Shown here: one piece after another, positions 45,112 through 54,053 of the stretch
Numbering within the stretch: the first letter of the stretch is position 1
Layout: each line of letters begins with the position of its first letter
Assembly (NCBI RefSeq): GCF_014203235.1
Contig: NZ_JACHIN010000001.1
Span: forward strand, 124,001 to 188,000
Reading direction: 5' to 3'
Length of the DNA: 64,000 nucleotides
Origin: Nonomuraea endophytica
GTDB lineage: Bacteria > Actinomycetota > Actinomycetes > Streptosporangiales > Streptosporangiaceae
Made by a program: the position numbers and the translations under genes
Notes under the pieces: model-generated
Told to the model about the DNA's origin: nothing
The model's input: only the letters and a program-made list of their open reading frames with translations
Database searches by the model: none

Positions 45112-47047
45112 AGTGGCGCAGCACCTCGGGGTTGGCCATGGCGTCGAGGTTGGCGGCCTGCTCGACGGGGGCGCCGAGCAGGATCTTGCGCACCGGCACC
45201 TCCAGCTTCTTGCCCGACAGGGTCCGCGGGATGCCGGGCACCTCGCGGATCTCGTTGGGCACGTGCCGGGGTGACAGCTCCTCGCGCAGCGTGGTCTTCA
45301 GCGCCGTCACCAGCTCGTCGGTGAGAGTGGAGCCCTCGGCCAGCGTGACGTAGAGCAGCAGGCGGCCCTCCTGGCCGAGCTGCCCGGTGTCGATGACCAG
45401 GCTGTCGGCGATGTCCTCGAAGCGCTCGACGACCCGGTAGAACTCGCTGGTGCCCATCCGCACGCCGCCGCGGTTCAGCGTCGAGTCGGAACGGCCGTAG
45501 ATCACGCAGGAGCCGTCTTCGTTGATCTTGATCCAGTCGCCGTGCCGCCAGACGCCGGGGTAGACGTCGAAGTAGCTGTCGCGGTAGCGCTCGCCGTCGG
45601 GGTCGTTCCAGAACATCACCGGCATCGAGGGCATCGGCGCGGTCAGCACCAACTCGCCCACCTCACCGATGACCGGCTTGCCCGTCGGGTCGAAGGCGGC
45701 GATCGCCGCGCCCAGCGAGCGGCACGGGATCACGCCCGCCCTGATCTCGTGCAGCGGGGTGGCGCCGACGAAGCCGGTGCACACGTCCGTGCCGCCGGAG
45801 AAGGAGCCCAGCGGCACGCCGGGCAACATCTCGGCCACCCACGCGAACCCCTCGGGCGGCAGGGGCGATCCGGTCGAGCCGATGCCCCGCAGCCGGTCGA
45901 GGCCGGCCGGCCGTACACCGGACTTCATCGAGGAGATGATGTACGGCGCGCCGACCCCGAAGTAGGTGACCCCCTCGGCGGCGGCGATCGTCCACAGGTC
46001 GTTGGGCGCCCCGTCGTACAGGACCGGCACCGCGCCCACCAGCAGGGCCCCGATGAGGTAGTTCCACATCATCCAGCCGGTGGTGGTGTACCAGAAGAAC
46101 ACATCCCCCTCACCGAGGTCCTGGTGGAAGGAGAGCGACTTCAGGTGCTCCAGCACCACGCCGCCGTGCCCGTGCACGATCGGCTTGGGCAGTCCTGTGG
46201 TGCCGCTGGAGTACACGATCCACAGCGGGTGGCCGAAGGGCACGCGCTCGAACTCCAGCGGCCCCTCCTCGGCGCGCAGCCCCTCCCAGCCGACCACCTC
46301 GCCGGACGGCACCGCGGCTGCGTGGCCGGGCGCCGGCTCCGCCTGCTGCGGCGGGCGGCCCTCCTCGGCGGCGGTCAGGTACGGGATCCACACGGTCGCG
46401 CGCAGCGAGGGCAGCATGGCGGCGATCTCGGCGACCGCGGCCGAGCGGTCGAAGCTCTTGCCGTTGTACGCGTAGCCGTCGACCGCGATCAGCACCTTGG
46501 GCTCGATCTGCCGGAACCGGTCGACGATGCTGGGCACCCCGAAGTCGGGCGAACCGGCCGACCAGATCGCCCCCAGCGACACGGTGGCGAGGAAGGCGAT
46601 GAGCGCCTGCGGGATGTTCGGCAGGTAGCCGGCGACGCGGTCGCCGCGCCCCACGCCGAGCCGCACCAGACCGGCGCGGACCCTGCCCACCTCCGAGCGC
46701 AGCTCGTCGTAGCCGATCTCCTGGCGGGCGCCGTCCTCGGAGACGAAGACGACCGCGGTGCCCTCGCCGCTGGCGAGCGCGTTCTCGGCGTAGTTCAGCG
46801 AGGAGCCGGTGAACCACTCGGCGCCGGGCATCGTTCCCGTGATGACGGGCCCGTCACCACGCTCCCCGACCACCCCGAAGTAGTCCCAGATCGACTGCCA
46901 GAACTCCGCCGGGCTGTCGACCGACCACTGCCACACGTCCTCGTACCGCGCGCCGATCCGGTCCTGCTCGCGCAGATAGGCAGTCAGCTTGGCCCGCCCG
47001 GCCACCTCGGCGGTCGGCTCCCAGACAAGTGCACCTTCCTCAACCAT
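45101..47047 (-). CDS. aacS: acetoacetyl-CoA synthetase
   Basis: 648 residues of the acyl-adenylate family. The P-loop is IVYSSGTTGLPKPIVHGHGG (about residue 258). An N-terminal acetoacetate-type segment is WQWSVDSPAEFWQSIWDYFG, and the C-terminal catalytic Lys is near GIPRTLSGKKLEVPVRK. It activates acetoacetate with CoA and ATP. ATG 47047 begins MVEEGALVWEPTAEVAG; a frame runs to 47098. It stands alone on this strand. Function follows from family architecture. Confidence 0.9.
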   Translation of the reverse strand: MVEEGALVWEPTAEVAGRAKLTAYLREQDRIGARYEDVWQWSVDSPAEFWQSIWDYFGVVGERGDGPVITGTMPGAEWFTGSSLNYAENALASGEGTAVVFVSEDGARQEIGYDELRSEVGRVRAGLVRLGVGRGDRVAGYLPNIPQALIAFLATVSLGAIWSAGSPDFGVPSIVDRFRQIEPKVLIAVDGYAYNGKSFDRSAAVAEIAAMLPSLRATVWIPYLTAAEEGRPPQQAEPAPGHAAAVPSGEVVGWEGLRAEEGPLEFERVPFGHPLWIVYSSGTTGLPKPIVHGHGGVVLEHLKSLSFHQDLGEGDVFFWYTTTGWMMWNYLIGALLVGAVPVLYDGAPNDLWTIAAAEGVTYFGVGAPYIISSMKSGVRPAGLDRLRGIGSTGSPLPPEGFAWVAEMLPGVPLGSFSGGTDVCTGFVGATPLHEIRAGVIPCRSLGAAIAAFDPTGKPVIGEVGELVLTAPMPSMPVMFWNDPDGERYRDSYFDVYPGVWRHGDWIKINEDGSCVIYGRSDSTLNRGGVRMGTSEFYRVVERFEDIADSLVIDTGQLGQEGRLLLYVTLAEGSTLTDELVTALKTTLREELSPRHVPNEIREVPGIPRTLSGKKLEVPVRKILLGAPVEQAANLDAMANPEVLRHFRL

Positions 47048-47104
47048 GCGCCCATCCTGTCGTTCACCAGGTGGAAAGTCACACTCGACCGCCCACACAT
47101 CCCG

Positions 47105-47962
47105 CTACCTTCTTAGGTGGTCCACCGCCATATGCGCCGCGGTGCCGATGACCGCGTCGGCCCTCGGCTGGTTCACCGCGGGGCTGAACGATCGGGTGAA
47201 AACGGCCACGGCGTAGCGACCGCCATCGGGATACTCCACTACCCCCGCTTCATTGCGAATAGTCGGCAGAGTGCCGGTCTTTCCGCTCACATCCACGTCG
47301 TCGTACGGGAAGCCCGCCGCCAGCCGGTGCGGCCACACCTGCAGCGCGAACACCTCGCGCATCCACCCGCACAACTCCGCCGAGGCCGCCTCGTCCCGCC
47401 AGATCATCGCGAACAGCCGCGTCAGCTCCCTCGGCGTGCCGCGGTTGGTCCGCGCCGGGTCCAGCGCCCGCATCCGGGCCAGCTCCTCGACGTCCTGGAA
47501 CGGCCACGCGTGCCCGCTGTCCTCGGCCATGCTGTCCAGCATCGTCGCGCCGTTCATGGTCACCCGGGTGGCGTCCAGCCCGAACCCGGCCAGCATGGCG
47601 TTGACCGCCTCCAGCCCCACCCGCTCGACCAGCACGTCGGCGGAGGCGTTGTCACTGACCGCGATCATCAGGTACGCCAGGTCGCGCAGCGAGATCGACA
47701 CCTCGTCCCGCATCGCCGAGAGCCCCGTCGGCCCCGACGTACGCCCGGCCACCGGCACCAGCACCCGCTCGGCCAGATCGACCCGCCCCGCGTCGGCCTG
47801 CCTGCACAGCTCCACGAGCAACGGCACCTTGAACACCGAGGCGATCGGCCTGGTCGCGTCCGGCTGGTAGCCGCACTCGCGCCCGCCGTCGATGTCGACC
47901 GCGTGCAGCCACCCCTCGACCCCGGCCGCCGCGAACACCTCGCCCAGCTCGATCTCGTTCAT
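47105..47962 (-). CDS. class A beta-lactamase-like serine hydrolase, cytoplasmic
   Basis: 285 residues. The class A motifs are ASVFKVPLLVEL (S-x-x-K), VSDNAS (SDN) and VSGKTGTLPT (KTG). The omega loop is unlike true penicillinases: the segment corresponding to ExELN reads DVEELARMRAL, with no clear Glu166 and Asn170 replaced by Ala. There is no signal peptide. The gene overlaps an upstream LysR gene by 4 bp, like ampR-linked enzymes. Esterase or peptidase activity is as likely as beta-lactamase. Confidence 0.82.
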   Translation of the reverse strand: MNEIELGEVFAAAGVEGWLHAVDIDGGRECGYQPDATRPIASVFKVPLLVELCRQADAGRVDLAERVLVPVAGRTSGPTGLSAMRDEVSISLRDLAYLMIAVSDNASADVLVERVGLEAVNAMLAGFGLDATRVTMNGATMLDSMAEDSGHAWPFQDVEELARMRALDPARTNRGTPRELTRLFAMIWRDEAASAELCGWMREVFALQVWPHRLAAGFPYDDVDVSGKTGTLPTIRNEAGVVEYPDGGRYAVAVFTRSFSPAVNQPRADAVIGTAAHMAVDHLRR

Positions 47963-48876
47963 GCCAGCGCCCCCGGCCTGCGGCTGACCCGCCGCACGGG
48001 CGCCGAGCTCTGTTCCGCCATCCCGGCGCTCTCCTTCAGTGTTCGTACGGCTGCCGCCGAGAAGTCGGCCACCGTGTCGGAGGCCACCCGCCACGCGGTG
48101 GAGATCCGGTAGGACAGCGGCGAACCGATCAGCGGCCGCCAGGCCAGCCCCGGCGACTCCTGCCGTGGCCCGAACGCGACCGCGGCCCCGGCCATGACCA
48201 GCCCGAGACCCGACCCTTCGTGCACCTGCGCGGGAACGTACCCACGGCGACGGCATTCTGCCAGGGCCTCCGCGTGCATGCCCGGCTCGCCCTCCTTCGG
48301 CGGCATGAGCAGCTCACGTCCGGCGAGGTCGGCCAGGTGCACCTCGGCCCGCTGGGCCAGCTCGTCGCCCTCGGCCAGCAGCACGCCCTGGGGCTGGACG
48401 AGCGTCTGGCCGAAGTACAGGCCGGGGGCGGTCACCGGGTGGCGGACGACGCCGACGTCGATCGTGCCCCCGGCCAGGGCGGCCACCTGGTCGGCCGTCC
48501 AGATCTCGGCGGGCGCCAGCCGTACCTCGGGATGGCTCTCGCGGAAGCCCGCGACCAGGGCGGCGATCACCGCGGCGGCCAGGTCGGGCGGGACACCGAC
48601 CTTGAGCACCGCGCCCTCGCCGTGCCTGGCCAGCTCGCGCAGGCGGTCGACCCGGGCGACGATCTCGCGGGCTTCACCGAGCAGGAGGCGGCCCGCCTCG
48701 GTCAGGCGGACCTGGCGCGCGGAGCGGTCGAACAGGCGCACGCCGAGCTCCTCCTCCAGGCGTTTGATGCGCTGGCTGAGCGGCGGCTGGGCCATGCCGA
48801 GCCGGATGGCGGCGTTGCCGAAGTGAAGTTCCTCCGCCACCACGGTGAAGTAGCGCAGGTGCCGGACAAGGTCCAT
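47959..48876 (-). CDS. LysR family regulator upstream of a serine hydrolase
   Basis: 305 residues. The HTH is MDLVRHLRYFTVVAEELHFG, then NAAIRLGMAQPPLSQRIKRL. The C-terminal domain ends with a basic tail. It is co-oriented with the serine hydrolase (4-bp overlap), whereas AmpR is usually divergent, so it may be an operon-type activator. ATG 48876 is preferred to an earlier in-frame codon at 48897. The upstream region 48877-48935 is unusually AT-rich with repeated ATAT. Confidence 0.88.
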   Translation of the reverse strand: MDLVRHLRYFTVVAEELHFGNAAIRLGMAQPPLSQRIKRLEEELGVRLFDRSARQVRLTEAGRLLLGEAREIVARVDRLRELARHGEGAVLKVGVPPDLAAAVIAALVAGFRESHPEVRLAPAEIWTADQVAALAGGTIDVGVVRHPVTAPGLYFGQTLVQPQGVLLAEGDELAQRAEVHLADLAGRELLMPPKEGEPGMHAEALAECRRRGYVPAQVHEGSGLGLVMAGAAVAFGPRQESPGLAWRPLIGSPLSYRISTAWRVASDTVADFSAAAVRTLKESAGMAEQSSAPVRRVSRRPGALA

Positions 48877-48963
48877 GGCCAGCGATGATATCCACATTTA
48901 TATCTACTCTGGTCCTATATCAATATTGGACATGGTTTGGTGGAGTCTGGTGTTCTCTGCGTC

Positions 48964-50598
48964 ATGGCTATGACAGGGGGACCGATGCTGGGCGAGCTGC
49001 GGCAGGAAGGATCACCGCCACGGCGACGGCGGCGCAGGTGGCCGTGGGTGGTCGCCGGACTGCTGGTGCCGGCCGTCGCCGCGGGGGGCGTCGTCTGGGC
49101 CCTGCGCACCGAGGGCTCGGCCGAGGAGACCGCCGACGCCTACCTGGCGGCCTGGTCGAGCAACGATTACGCCGCCATGAAGGCGCTGGTGGCGGATCCG
49201 CCCAAGGACTTCGTCGAGTGGCACGAGCGGGTACGCCGCGACCTCAAGCTGGAACGGCAGTCGTTCGCCGCGATCAGGAGCGGCGGGGTGTTCGCCGCGA
49301 GCGCCGCCGATCTCGGCTACGAGACCTTCGGGGCCAAGCTCACCGGGCGGGGGCCCGACCTGGACTACGAGGGCAAACTCCGGCTGATCGAGAAGGACCG
49401 GCGCTGGAAGGTCGCCTGGACGCCCGCCACCATCCACCCCGAGCTCAAGCCCGGCAGGTCGCTGCGGCTGGTGACCGGCAAGGACGAGAGCGTGCCCGTC
49501 CTGGCGGCGGGCGGCACGCGCATCGACTCCACCGGCGTGCCCGGTTCCGTACAACAGATCGTGGCCGGGCTAAAGGCGAAGTACGTCGACTGGCTGAGCG
49601 TCCCCAACACCGCCAAGATCAACCTGTACGAGGACGGCGACAAGCTGGTCAAAACCCTCGAAGAGGTCAGCGCGGCTAAGCGGGAGCCGTTCCAGACCAC
49701 GCTCGACCTGCGCGTGCACGCGGCCGGCGCGAAGGCGCTCCGCCTCACCAAGAAACCCGCCGCACTGGTCGCCCTGCGCCCCTCGACCGGCGAGATCCTG
49801 GCCGTCGTCAACAACCGGGGCGGGTTCGACCGGGCGCTCATGGGCAAGTACCCGCCCGGCTCCACCTTCAAGGTCGTCACCGCCTCCGCACTGGTGGCCG
49901 ACGGCGTCTCAGCGGCTCAAACGGTCAAATGCCCAGCCGAGCAGAACATCGGCGGCTTCCCCTTCCACAACGCCGGCTACAAGGACTACGGCAGCCTGCC
50001 GTTCCGCGACGCCTTCGCCCACTCGTGCAACACCACGTTCGGCGCCATGACCGTGGACTCGCTCGGCGCATCCCGGCTGGCCAAGGTGGCCGGGGACTTC
50101 GGCTTCGGCGTGCCCATCAACCCCGGCGTACCCGCCGTGCGGGCCGACTTCCCCGCCGCCAAGGACGACACCGACCTCGCCTCCGCCTCCATCGGCCAAG
50201 GCCGAATCCTCGCTTCACCCCTGAACATGGCCACCGTGGCCGCCGCCATCGCCTCCGGCACCTGGCGCCCGCCCCGCCTGGTCCCCGCCCGCCTGATCCC
50301 AACGGAAGGCGAGACCCGCCGCCCCCTGGAGGAGGGCGTGGTGAAGGCCCTGCGCACCCTGATGCCCGCCGTAGTCAGCGAAGGCACCGCCCAAGCCGCC
50401 CCCTTCCCCGCCGGTACGGCCGGCAAGACCGGCACCGCCGAGTACGGCTCAGGCAAGGAACCACCGGCCCACTCGTGGTTCATCGGCTACAAGGGGGACC
50501 TGGCGTTCTCCGTCCTCGTAGAGGGAGGCGGCGCCGGCTCCGCAGTAGCCGCCCCTATAGCCGCCTACTTCCTCAACAACCTCCCCAACCCCACCTAA
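48964..50598 (+). CDS. penicillin-binding protein (MecA_N type), intact transpeptidase
   Basis: 544 residues. An N-terminal membrane helix (RWPWVVAGLLVPAVAAGGVV) is followed by an NTF2-like MecA_N domain and a transpeptidase with YPPGSTFKVVTA (S-x-x-K), HSCNTTFG (SxN) and AGKTGTAEYG (KTG). It should cross-link peptidoglycan, or be a beta-lactam-tolerant PBP. Start choice is unclear: ATG 48964 or 48985 (GGGGGA nearby). It is the catalytic counterpart of the dead homologue at 16.7-18.6 kb. Confidence 0.92.
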   Translation: MAMTGGPMLGELRQEGSPPRRRRRRWPWVVAGLLVPAVAAGGVVWALRTEGSAEETADAYLAAWSSNDYAAMKALVADPPKDFVEWHERVRRDLKLERQSFAAIRSGGVFAASAADLGYETFGAKLTGRGPDLDYEGKLRLIEKDRRWKVAWTPATIHPELKPGRSLRLVTGKDESVPVLAAGGTRIDSTGVPGSVQQIVAGLKAKYVDWLSVPNTAKINLYEDGDKLVKTLEEVSAAKREPFQTTLDLRVHAAGAKALRLTKKPAALVALRPSTGEILAVVNNRGGFDRALMGKYPPGSTFKVVTASALVADGVSAAQTVKCPAEQNIGGFPFHNAGYKDYGSLPFRDAFAHSCNTTFGAMTVDSLGASRLAKVAGDFGFGVPINPGVPAVRADFPAAKDDTDLASASIGQGRILASPLNMATVAAAIASGTWRPPRLVPARLIPTEGETRRPLEEGVVKALRTLMPAVVSEGTAQAAPFPAGTAGKTGTAEYGSGKEPPAHSWFIGYKGDLAFSVLVEGGGAGSAVAAPIAAYFLNNLPNPT

Positions 50599-50697
50599 CC
50601 ACCCCAGGGCTTTCGGATCACGGGGACACCCCAAAAGCGCCCACCGGACCCCTGCTCCACCACCCAGCGGACTCGCGTGCCCTACCCCCTCGGCCTA

Positions 50698-51130
50698 CCG
50701 GGTAGTTGTGCCTGGCCGCTGCCGGGGAGACCGGGTAGTTGTGCCCGCTCTGCGAGGGGAACCCGTGGCACACCCCGAAAGCGGTGCGCCATCCCCTCGA
50801 TCTGCCGGGTAGTAGCGCCCGGCCGCTGCCGGGGAGACCGGGTAGTTGTGCCCGGCCGCTGCCGGGGAGACCGGGTAGTTGTGCACGCTCTGCGAGGGGA
50901 ACCCGTGGCACACCCCGAAAGCGGTGCGCCATCCCCTCGATCTGCCGGGTAGTTGCGCCCGGCCGCTGCCGGGGAGACCGGGTAGTTGAGGGCGCTGTTG
51001 CTGGGGAGTTGCGGGCTGGGGTGGCGGGACCACGGCTTTCGGGATCGCGGGGACACCCCGAAAGCGGTGCGCCATCCCCTCGATCTGCCGGGTAGTTGTG
51101 CCCGGCCGCTGCCGGGGAGACCGGGTAGTT
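50698..51130. repeat. 33-bp tandem repeat array with a 140-bp higher-order period
   Basis: CCGGGTAGT (usually CCGGGTAGTT) occurs nine times, at 50698, 50731, 50805, 50838, 50871, 50945, 50978, 51088 and 51121. Five of the steps are exactly 33 bp. The basic unit reads CCGGGTAGTTGTGCCCGGCC, then GCTGCCGGGGAGA. Between groups lie copies of GCTCTGCGAGGGGAACCCGT and CACCCCGAAAGCGGTGCGCC. The blocks from 50731 and from 50871 are about 140 bp apart and almost identical. It lies between convergent genes, not in a coding frame. Confidence 0.9.
51035..51065. terminator. hairpin inside the repeat region
   Basis: GCTTTCGGG (51035-51043) and CCCGAAAGC (51057-51065) pair perfectly. A weaker relative with CTTTCGG and CCAAAAG lies at about 50608-50638, just past the PBP stop. 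Confidence 0.55.
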
Positions 51131-51187
51131 GAGGGCGCTGTTGCCGGGGAGTTGAGGGCTGGGGGCGGTGGGGTGTTGGGGGTGGGG

Positions 51188-51907
51188 TTAGACGGCTTTG
51201 CGGTCGAGGGGGGAGGTGAGGCCGGCGACGGCGGCGACGACTTCGGAGGCGTTGGTCAGGTCAGGGAGGACCAGGTCGGCCCCGGCCTCACGGAGTTCCG
51301 AGGCCATGGAGCGCCCGGAAGCCACACCGATCATCGCCGCCCCACCGATCTTGGCCGCCTGCACGTCGCGGGTCGAGTCGCCGATCACCACCGTGTTGGC
51401 CACCGTGAACGGCGTGCCGGCCCGCTGCTTGGCCCGCCCCTGCGCCACCTGCAACAAGGTGGCCTTCGGGTAGACCTCCTCGCCATAGCCACCGAGGTCG
51501 AAGTCGATGTGCTTGTCCAGCCCGAACGCCTTGAGCTTGTGCACCGCGTTGCTCTTGATGGTGCCGGTCAGCACCGTCTGGATGACCCCGTCGAGCCGGG
51601 CCACGGCCTTGAGCGCGTCCTTGGCCCCGGCCATCATCCGCCCTTCTTCGGCCAGCCGCTTGCGCCGGTCGGCGAAGGCCGTGGCCAGCGCCGACAGGAA
51701 CTTGGGCAGGTGGGCGTCCTCGGCGACGATCCCGTTGACGGCCAGCGTCTCGAAGACGATCTCGGAGTCGGGCCGCCCCAGCGCCGGTGCCAGCTTGACC
51801 AATGGCCGCCCGGTCACGACCCGGAAGGCCTCCGCGTAGGCGTCGCGGGTCACGATCGCGACATCGACCAGGGTGAGGTCGATGTTCCAGAGCACTAGGC
51901 GGTTGAT
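51188..51907 (-). CDS. HAD-superfamily phosphatase with Asn at the nucleophile position
   Basis: 239 residues if translation starts at ATC 51905-51907. The C-terminal catalytic motifs (TVLTGTIKSN, and VVIGDSTRDVQAAKIGG with the second Asp pair) are present. Motif I reads VLWNIDLTLVD, with Asn where the nucleophile Asp normally stands. The only good ribosome site, AGGAGG at 51913-51918, is 5 nt before ATC (INRLVLWNID); GTG 51895 is the first ordinary start but sits 17 nt away. Function is unclear. Confidence 0.78.
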   Translation of the reverse strand: MNRLVLWNIDLTLVDVAIVTRDAYAEAFRVVTGRPLVKLAPALGRPDSEIVFETLAVNGIVAEDAHLPKFLSALATAFADRRKRLAEEGRMMAGAKDALKAVARLDGVIQTVLTGTIKSNAVHKLKAFGLDKHIDFDLGGYGEEVYPKATLLQVAQGRAKQRAGTPFTVANTVVIGDSTRDVQAAKIGGAAMIGVASGRSMASELREAGADLVLPDLTNASEVVAAVAGLTSPLDRKAV

Positions 51908-52071
51908 GGCAGCCTCCTGAGGGGGTCCATGTCAGGGTACGGCTCCCGCCCCCGCGAAGCTGCCCCGCGAGGGCATTTAAGCATGATTGCCGGTAGTGAT
52001 GCTTTGTGAGAAGAAACCCGCTCATCATGGCGACACGCAAGAATTGATCAAGCTTCTGATCTGGGGAAACT

Positions 52072-52077
52072 TATATT
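52072..52077 (+). promoter_or_regulatory. -10 box for leaderless histidine kinase mRNA
   Basis: TATATT ends 6 bp before GTG 52084. There is no Shine-Dalgarno sequence in that gap, so a leaderless transcript is likely. Confidence 0.4.
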
Positions 52078-52083
52078 GACCCC

Positions 52084-53289
52084 GTGAGTGCCACAGCACG
52101 CCTCCGGCCGACGGCCCGATTCCTGGCGGGTGATCTGTTCTGGATCGTCCCGCTGGGCGTCGTGAGCTGGCTGCTGGCGAACCTGTGGCCGCCCTACCAG
52201 CCCTGGGCGGACCTGGGGATGACGGTCGCCCTGCTGGCGCCGATGCCCTGGCGGCACCTGTACCCGGTGGGCGTCTTCACGCTGGTGTCGTTCCTGGCGT
52301 TGCTCCAGATCCTCAACGGCTGGCCACCGCTGCTGGCCGACCTGAGCGTCTGCGTCGCGCTGGCGACGCTCGCCGTGAGCCGCCATCTCGTGGTCTCACT
52401 GCCCGCGCTGATCATCACCTGCACCGGCCAGGTCTTCTGGGCGGTGCTCTACCCGGCGGCGACGATGCCGTTCCCGTGGGTGGCCAACCAGTTGTTGTTC
52501 ATCGTGCTGGTCTGGTTCGCCGGCAGGTACGTGCTGGCCAAGCGCATGGTCATGCAGGGCATCAGGGAGCGACTGATGCTGGCCGAGCGGGCCAGGGAGG
52601 GCGAGGCCCGCGAGGCGGTCGACCGCGAACGGCTGCGCATCGCCCGCGACCTGCACGACAGCGTGGCGCACAACGTGACCGTGATGATCACGCAGGCCGA
52701 GGGCGCCAGGCTGGGGCTGGACGCCGATCCGGCCGGCGCGCGAACCGCGCTCGCGCAGATCGCCGAATGCGGCCGCGCCGCCCTGCACGACATGCGCGAG
52801 CTGGTGAGCGCCCTGCGCGCCGGCTCCTGCCCCCGGCCCTGGCGCGAGGTGATCGACGACCTGGTCCAGAAGATGCGGCGCAGCGGCGTCCCGGACATCG
52901 CGGTACGCGTCGAGGGCGAGCCGGACACCGCGCCGGACGAGGTGCTCCTGGCCGCCCAGCAGGTCGTCGGCGAGGCGCTGACCAACGTGCTCAAGCACGC
53001 CGGGCGCGGCGTCGCGGTCTCCGTGTTCGCCGCCTTCACCGCGACCGGGGCCTACGTGAGGGTCGAGGACGACGGCGGTGGCCCGCTCGCCGCCGTGTCC
53101 CTGCCGGCCGGCGGCAACGGGGTGGTCGGGCTGCGGGAGCGGGTGTGCGCGCTGGGCGGCGAGTTCAGCGCCGGCGCCCGGCGTGGGGGCGGCTTCGTGG
53201 TCGAGGCCCGCCTGCCGTACCCGATCCGACTGTCCTACGCGGCCAAGGGTCGCCTGCCGTACGCGAAGGAGAGCGGCGATGCGCCCTGA
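52084..53289 (+). CDS. two-component sensor histidine kinase (HisKA_3)
   Basis: 401 residues. About five membrane helices (to residue 165) lead into a coiled linker, then RERLRIARDLHDSVAHNVTV with the phosphorylated His and the HATPase motif in GGNGVVGLRERVCALGGEFS. It senses an unknown signal in the membrane and phosphorylates the overlapping downstream regulator. The start is GTG. It is on the opposite strand from the HAD gene. Confidence 0.92.
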   Translation: MSATARLRPTARFLAGDLFWIVPLGVVSWLLANLWPPYQPWADLGMTVALLAPMPWRHLYPVGVFTLVSFLALLQILNGWPPLLADLSVCVALATLAVSRHLVVSLPALIITCTGQVFWAVLYPAATMPFPWVANQLLFIVLVWFAGRYVLAKRMVMQGIRERLMLAERAREGEAREAVDRERLRIARDLHDSVAHNVTVMITQAEGARLGLDADPAGARTALAQIAECGRAALHDMRELVSALRAGSCPRPWREVIDDLVQKMRRSGVPDIAVRVEGEPDTAPDEVLLAAQQVVGEALTNVLKHAGRGVAVSVFAAFTATGAYVRVEDDGGGPLAAVSLPAGGNGVVGLRERVCALGGEFSAGARRGGGFVVEARLPYPIRLSYAAKGRLPYAKESGDAP

Positions 53290-53974
53290 CGGCGAGAACC
53301 CACTGCGGGTGTTGCTCGTGGACGACCAGGAGCTGATCCGCGCGGGCGTGCGGATGGTGCTGCGGTCGGCGCCGGACGTCCTGGTGGTCGGCGAGGCGTC
53401 GGACGGCGCGGCGGCGCTGGCGGCGCTGCGCGAGACGCCGGCCGAGGTCGTGCTGATGGACGTGCGCATGCACGGCATGGACGGGATCGAGGCCACCGCC
53501 CGCATGCGGACGGACTTCCCCGGCACGTGCGTGGTGCTGCTGACCGCCTTCGACGAGGACGGCCTGGTCAGGGCGGGGCTGGCGGCGGGGGCTGACGGGT
53601 TCGTGCTGAAGGACGCGCCGCCGGAGGAACTGCTGCGCGCGATCCACACGGTCGCGGACGGCGGCGCCTACGTCTCCCCCATGCTCGCCAAGCGCCTGCT
53701 GGACGACTACCGCCCGCAGCTCTACGAGGCCCCGGTGGCCGCGGGCAGCCTCGACGAGCTGACCCGGCGGGAGCAGGAGGTGTTCACGCTGGTGGCGCGT
53801 GGGCTGACGAACTCCCAGATCGCCGAGCGGCTGTCGCTGTCGCCGGTCACCGTGCGTACCCACGTGGACAACGTGCTCGGCAAGCTGCACCTGCCGCACC
53901 GCAGCCGCCTGATCATCTTCGCCTACGAGAACGACCTGGTACGGCCTCAGCGTTTCGATGAGCCACCAGCGTGA
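53279..53974 (+). CDS. LuxR family response regulator (NarL type)
   Basis: 231 residues. The receiver has LLVDDQELIRAGVRMVLRSA and the phospho-Asp in VVLMDVRMHGMDG; Lys is in FVLKDAPP. The C-terminal LuxR HTH is LTRREQEVFTLVARGLTNSQ, then IAERLSLSPVTVRTHVDN. It overlaps the kinase gene by 11 bp, so the two are coupled. It probably controls the permease gene 79 bp downstream. Confidence 0.94.
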   Translation: MRPDGENPLRVLLVDDQELIRAGVRMVLRSAPDVLVVGEASDGAAALAALRETPAEVVLMDVRMHGMDGIEATARMRTDFPGTCVVLLTAFDEDGLVRAGLAAGADGFVLKDAPPEELLRAIHTVADGGAYVSPMLAKRLLDDYRPQLYEAPVAAGSLDELTRREQEVFTLVARGLTNSQIAERLSLSPVTVRTHVDNVLGKLHLPHRSRLIIFAYENDLVRPQRFDEPPA

Positions 53975-54053
53975 AGATGGTTGCCATGACCATCTCTGGG
54001 GATGACGATAAGCGACATTTCACAACATAGCGTGATTTACGGAGGTTAACGCT

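Noticed and set aside
50682-51075. Minus-strand frames with repeated NYPVSPAAAG peptides
   Set aside because: They arise because 33 bp is divisible by three; there is no ribosome site, and the frame changes across the 140-bp period.
50698-51130. CRISPR-like array
   Set aside because: Units are tandem at 33 bp with no unique spacers of constant length, no leader, and no cas genes.
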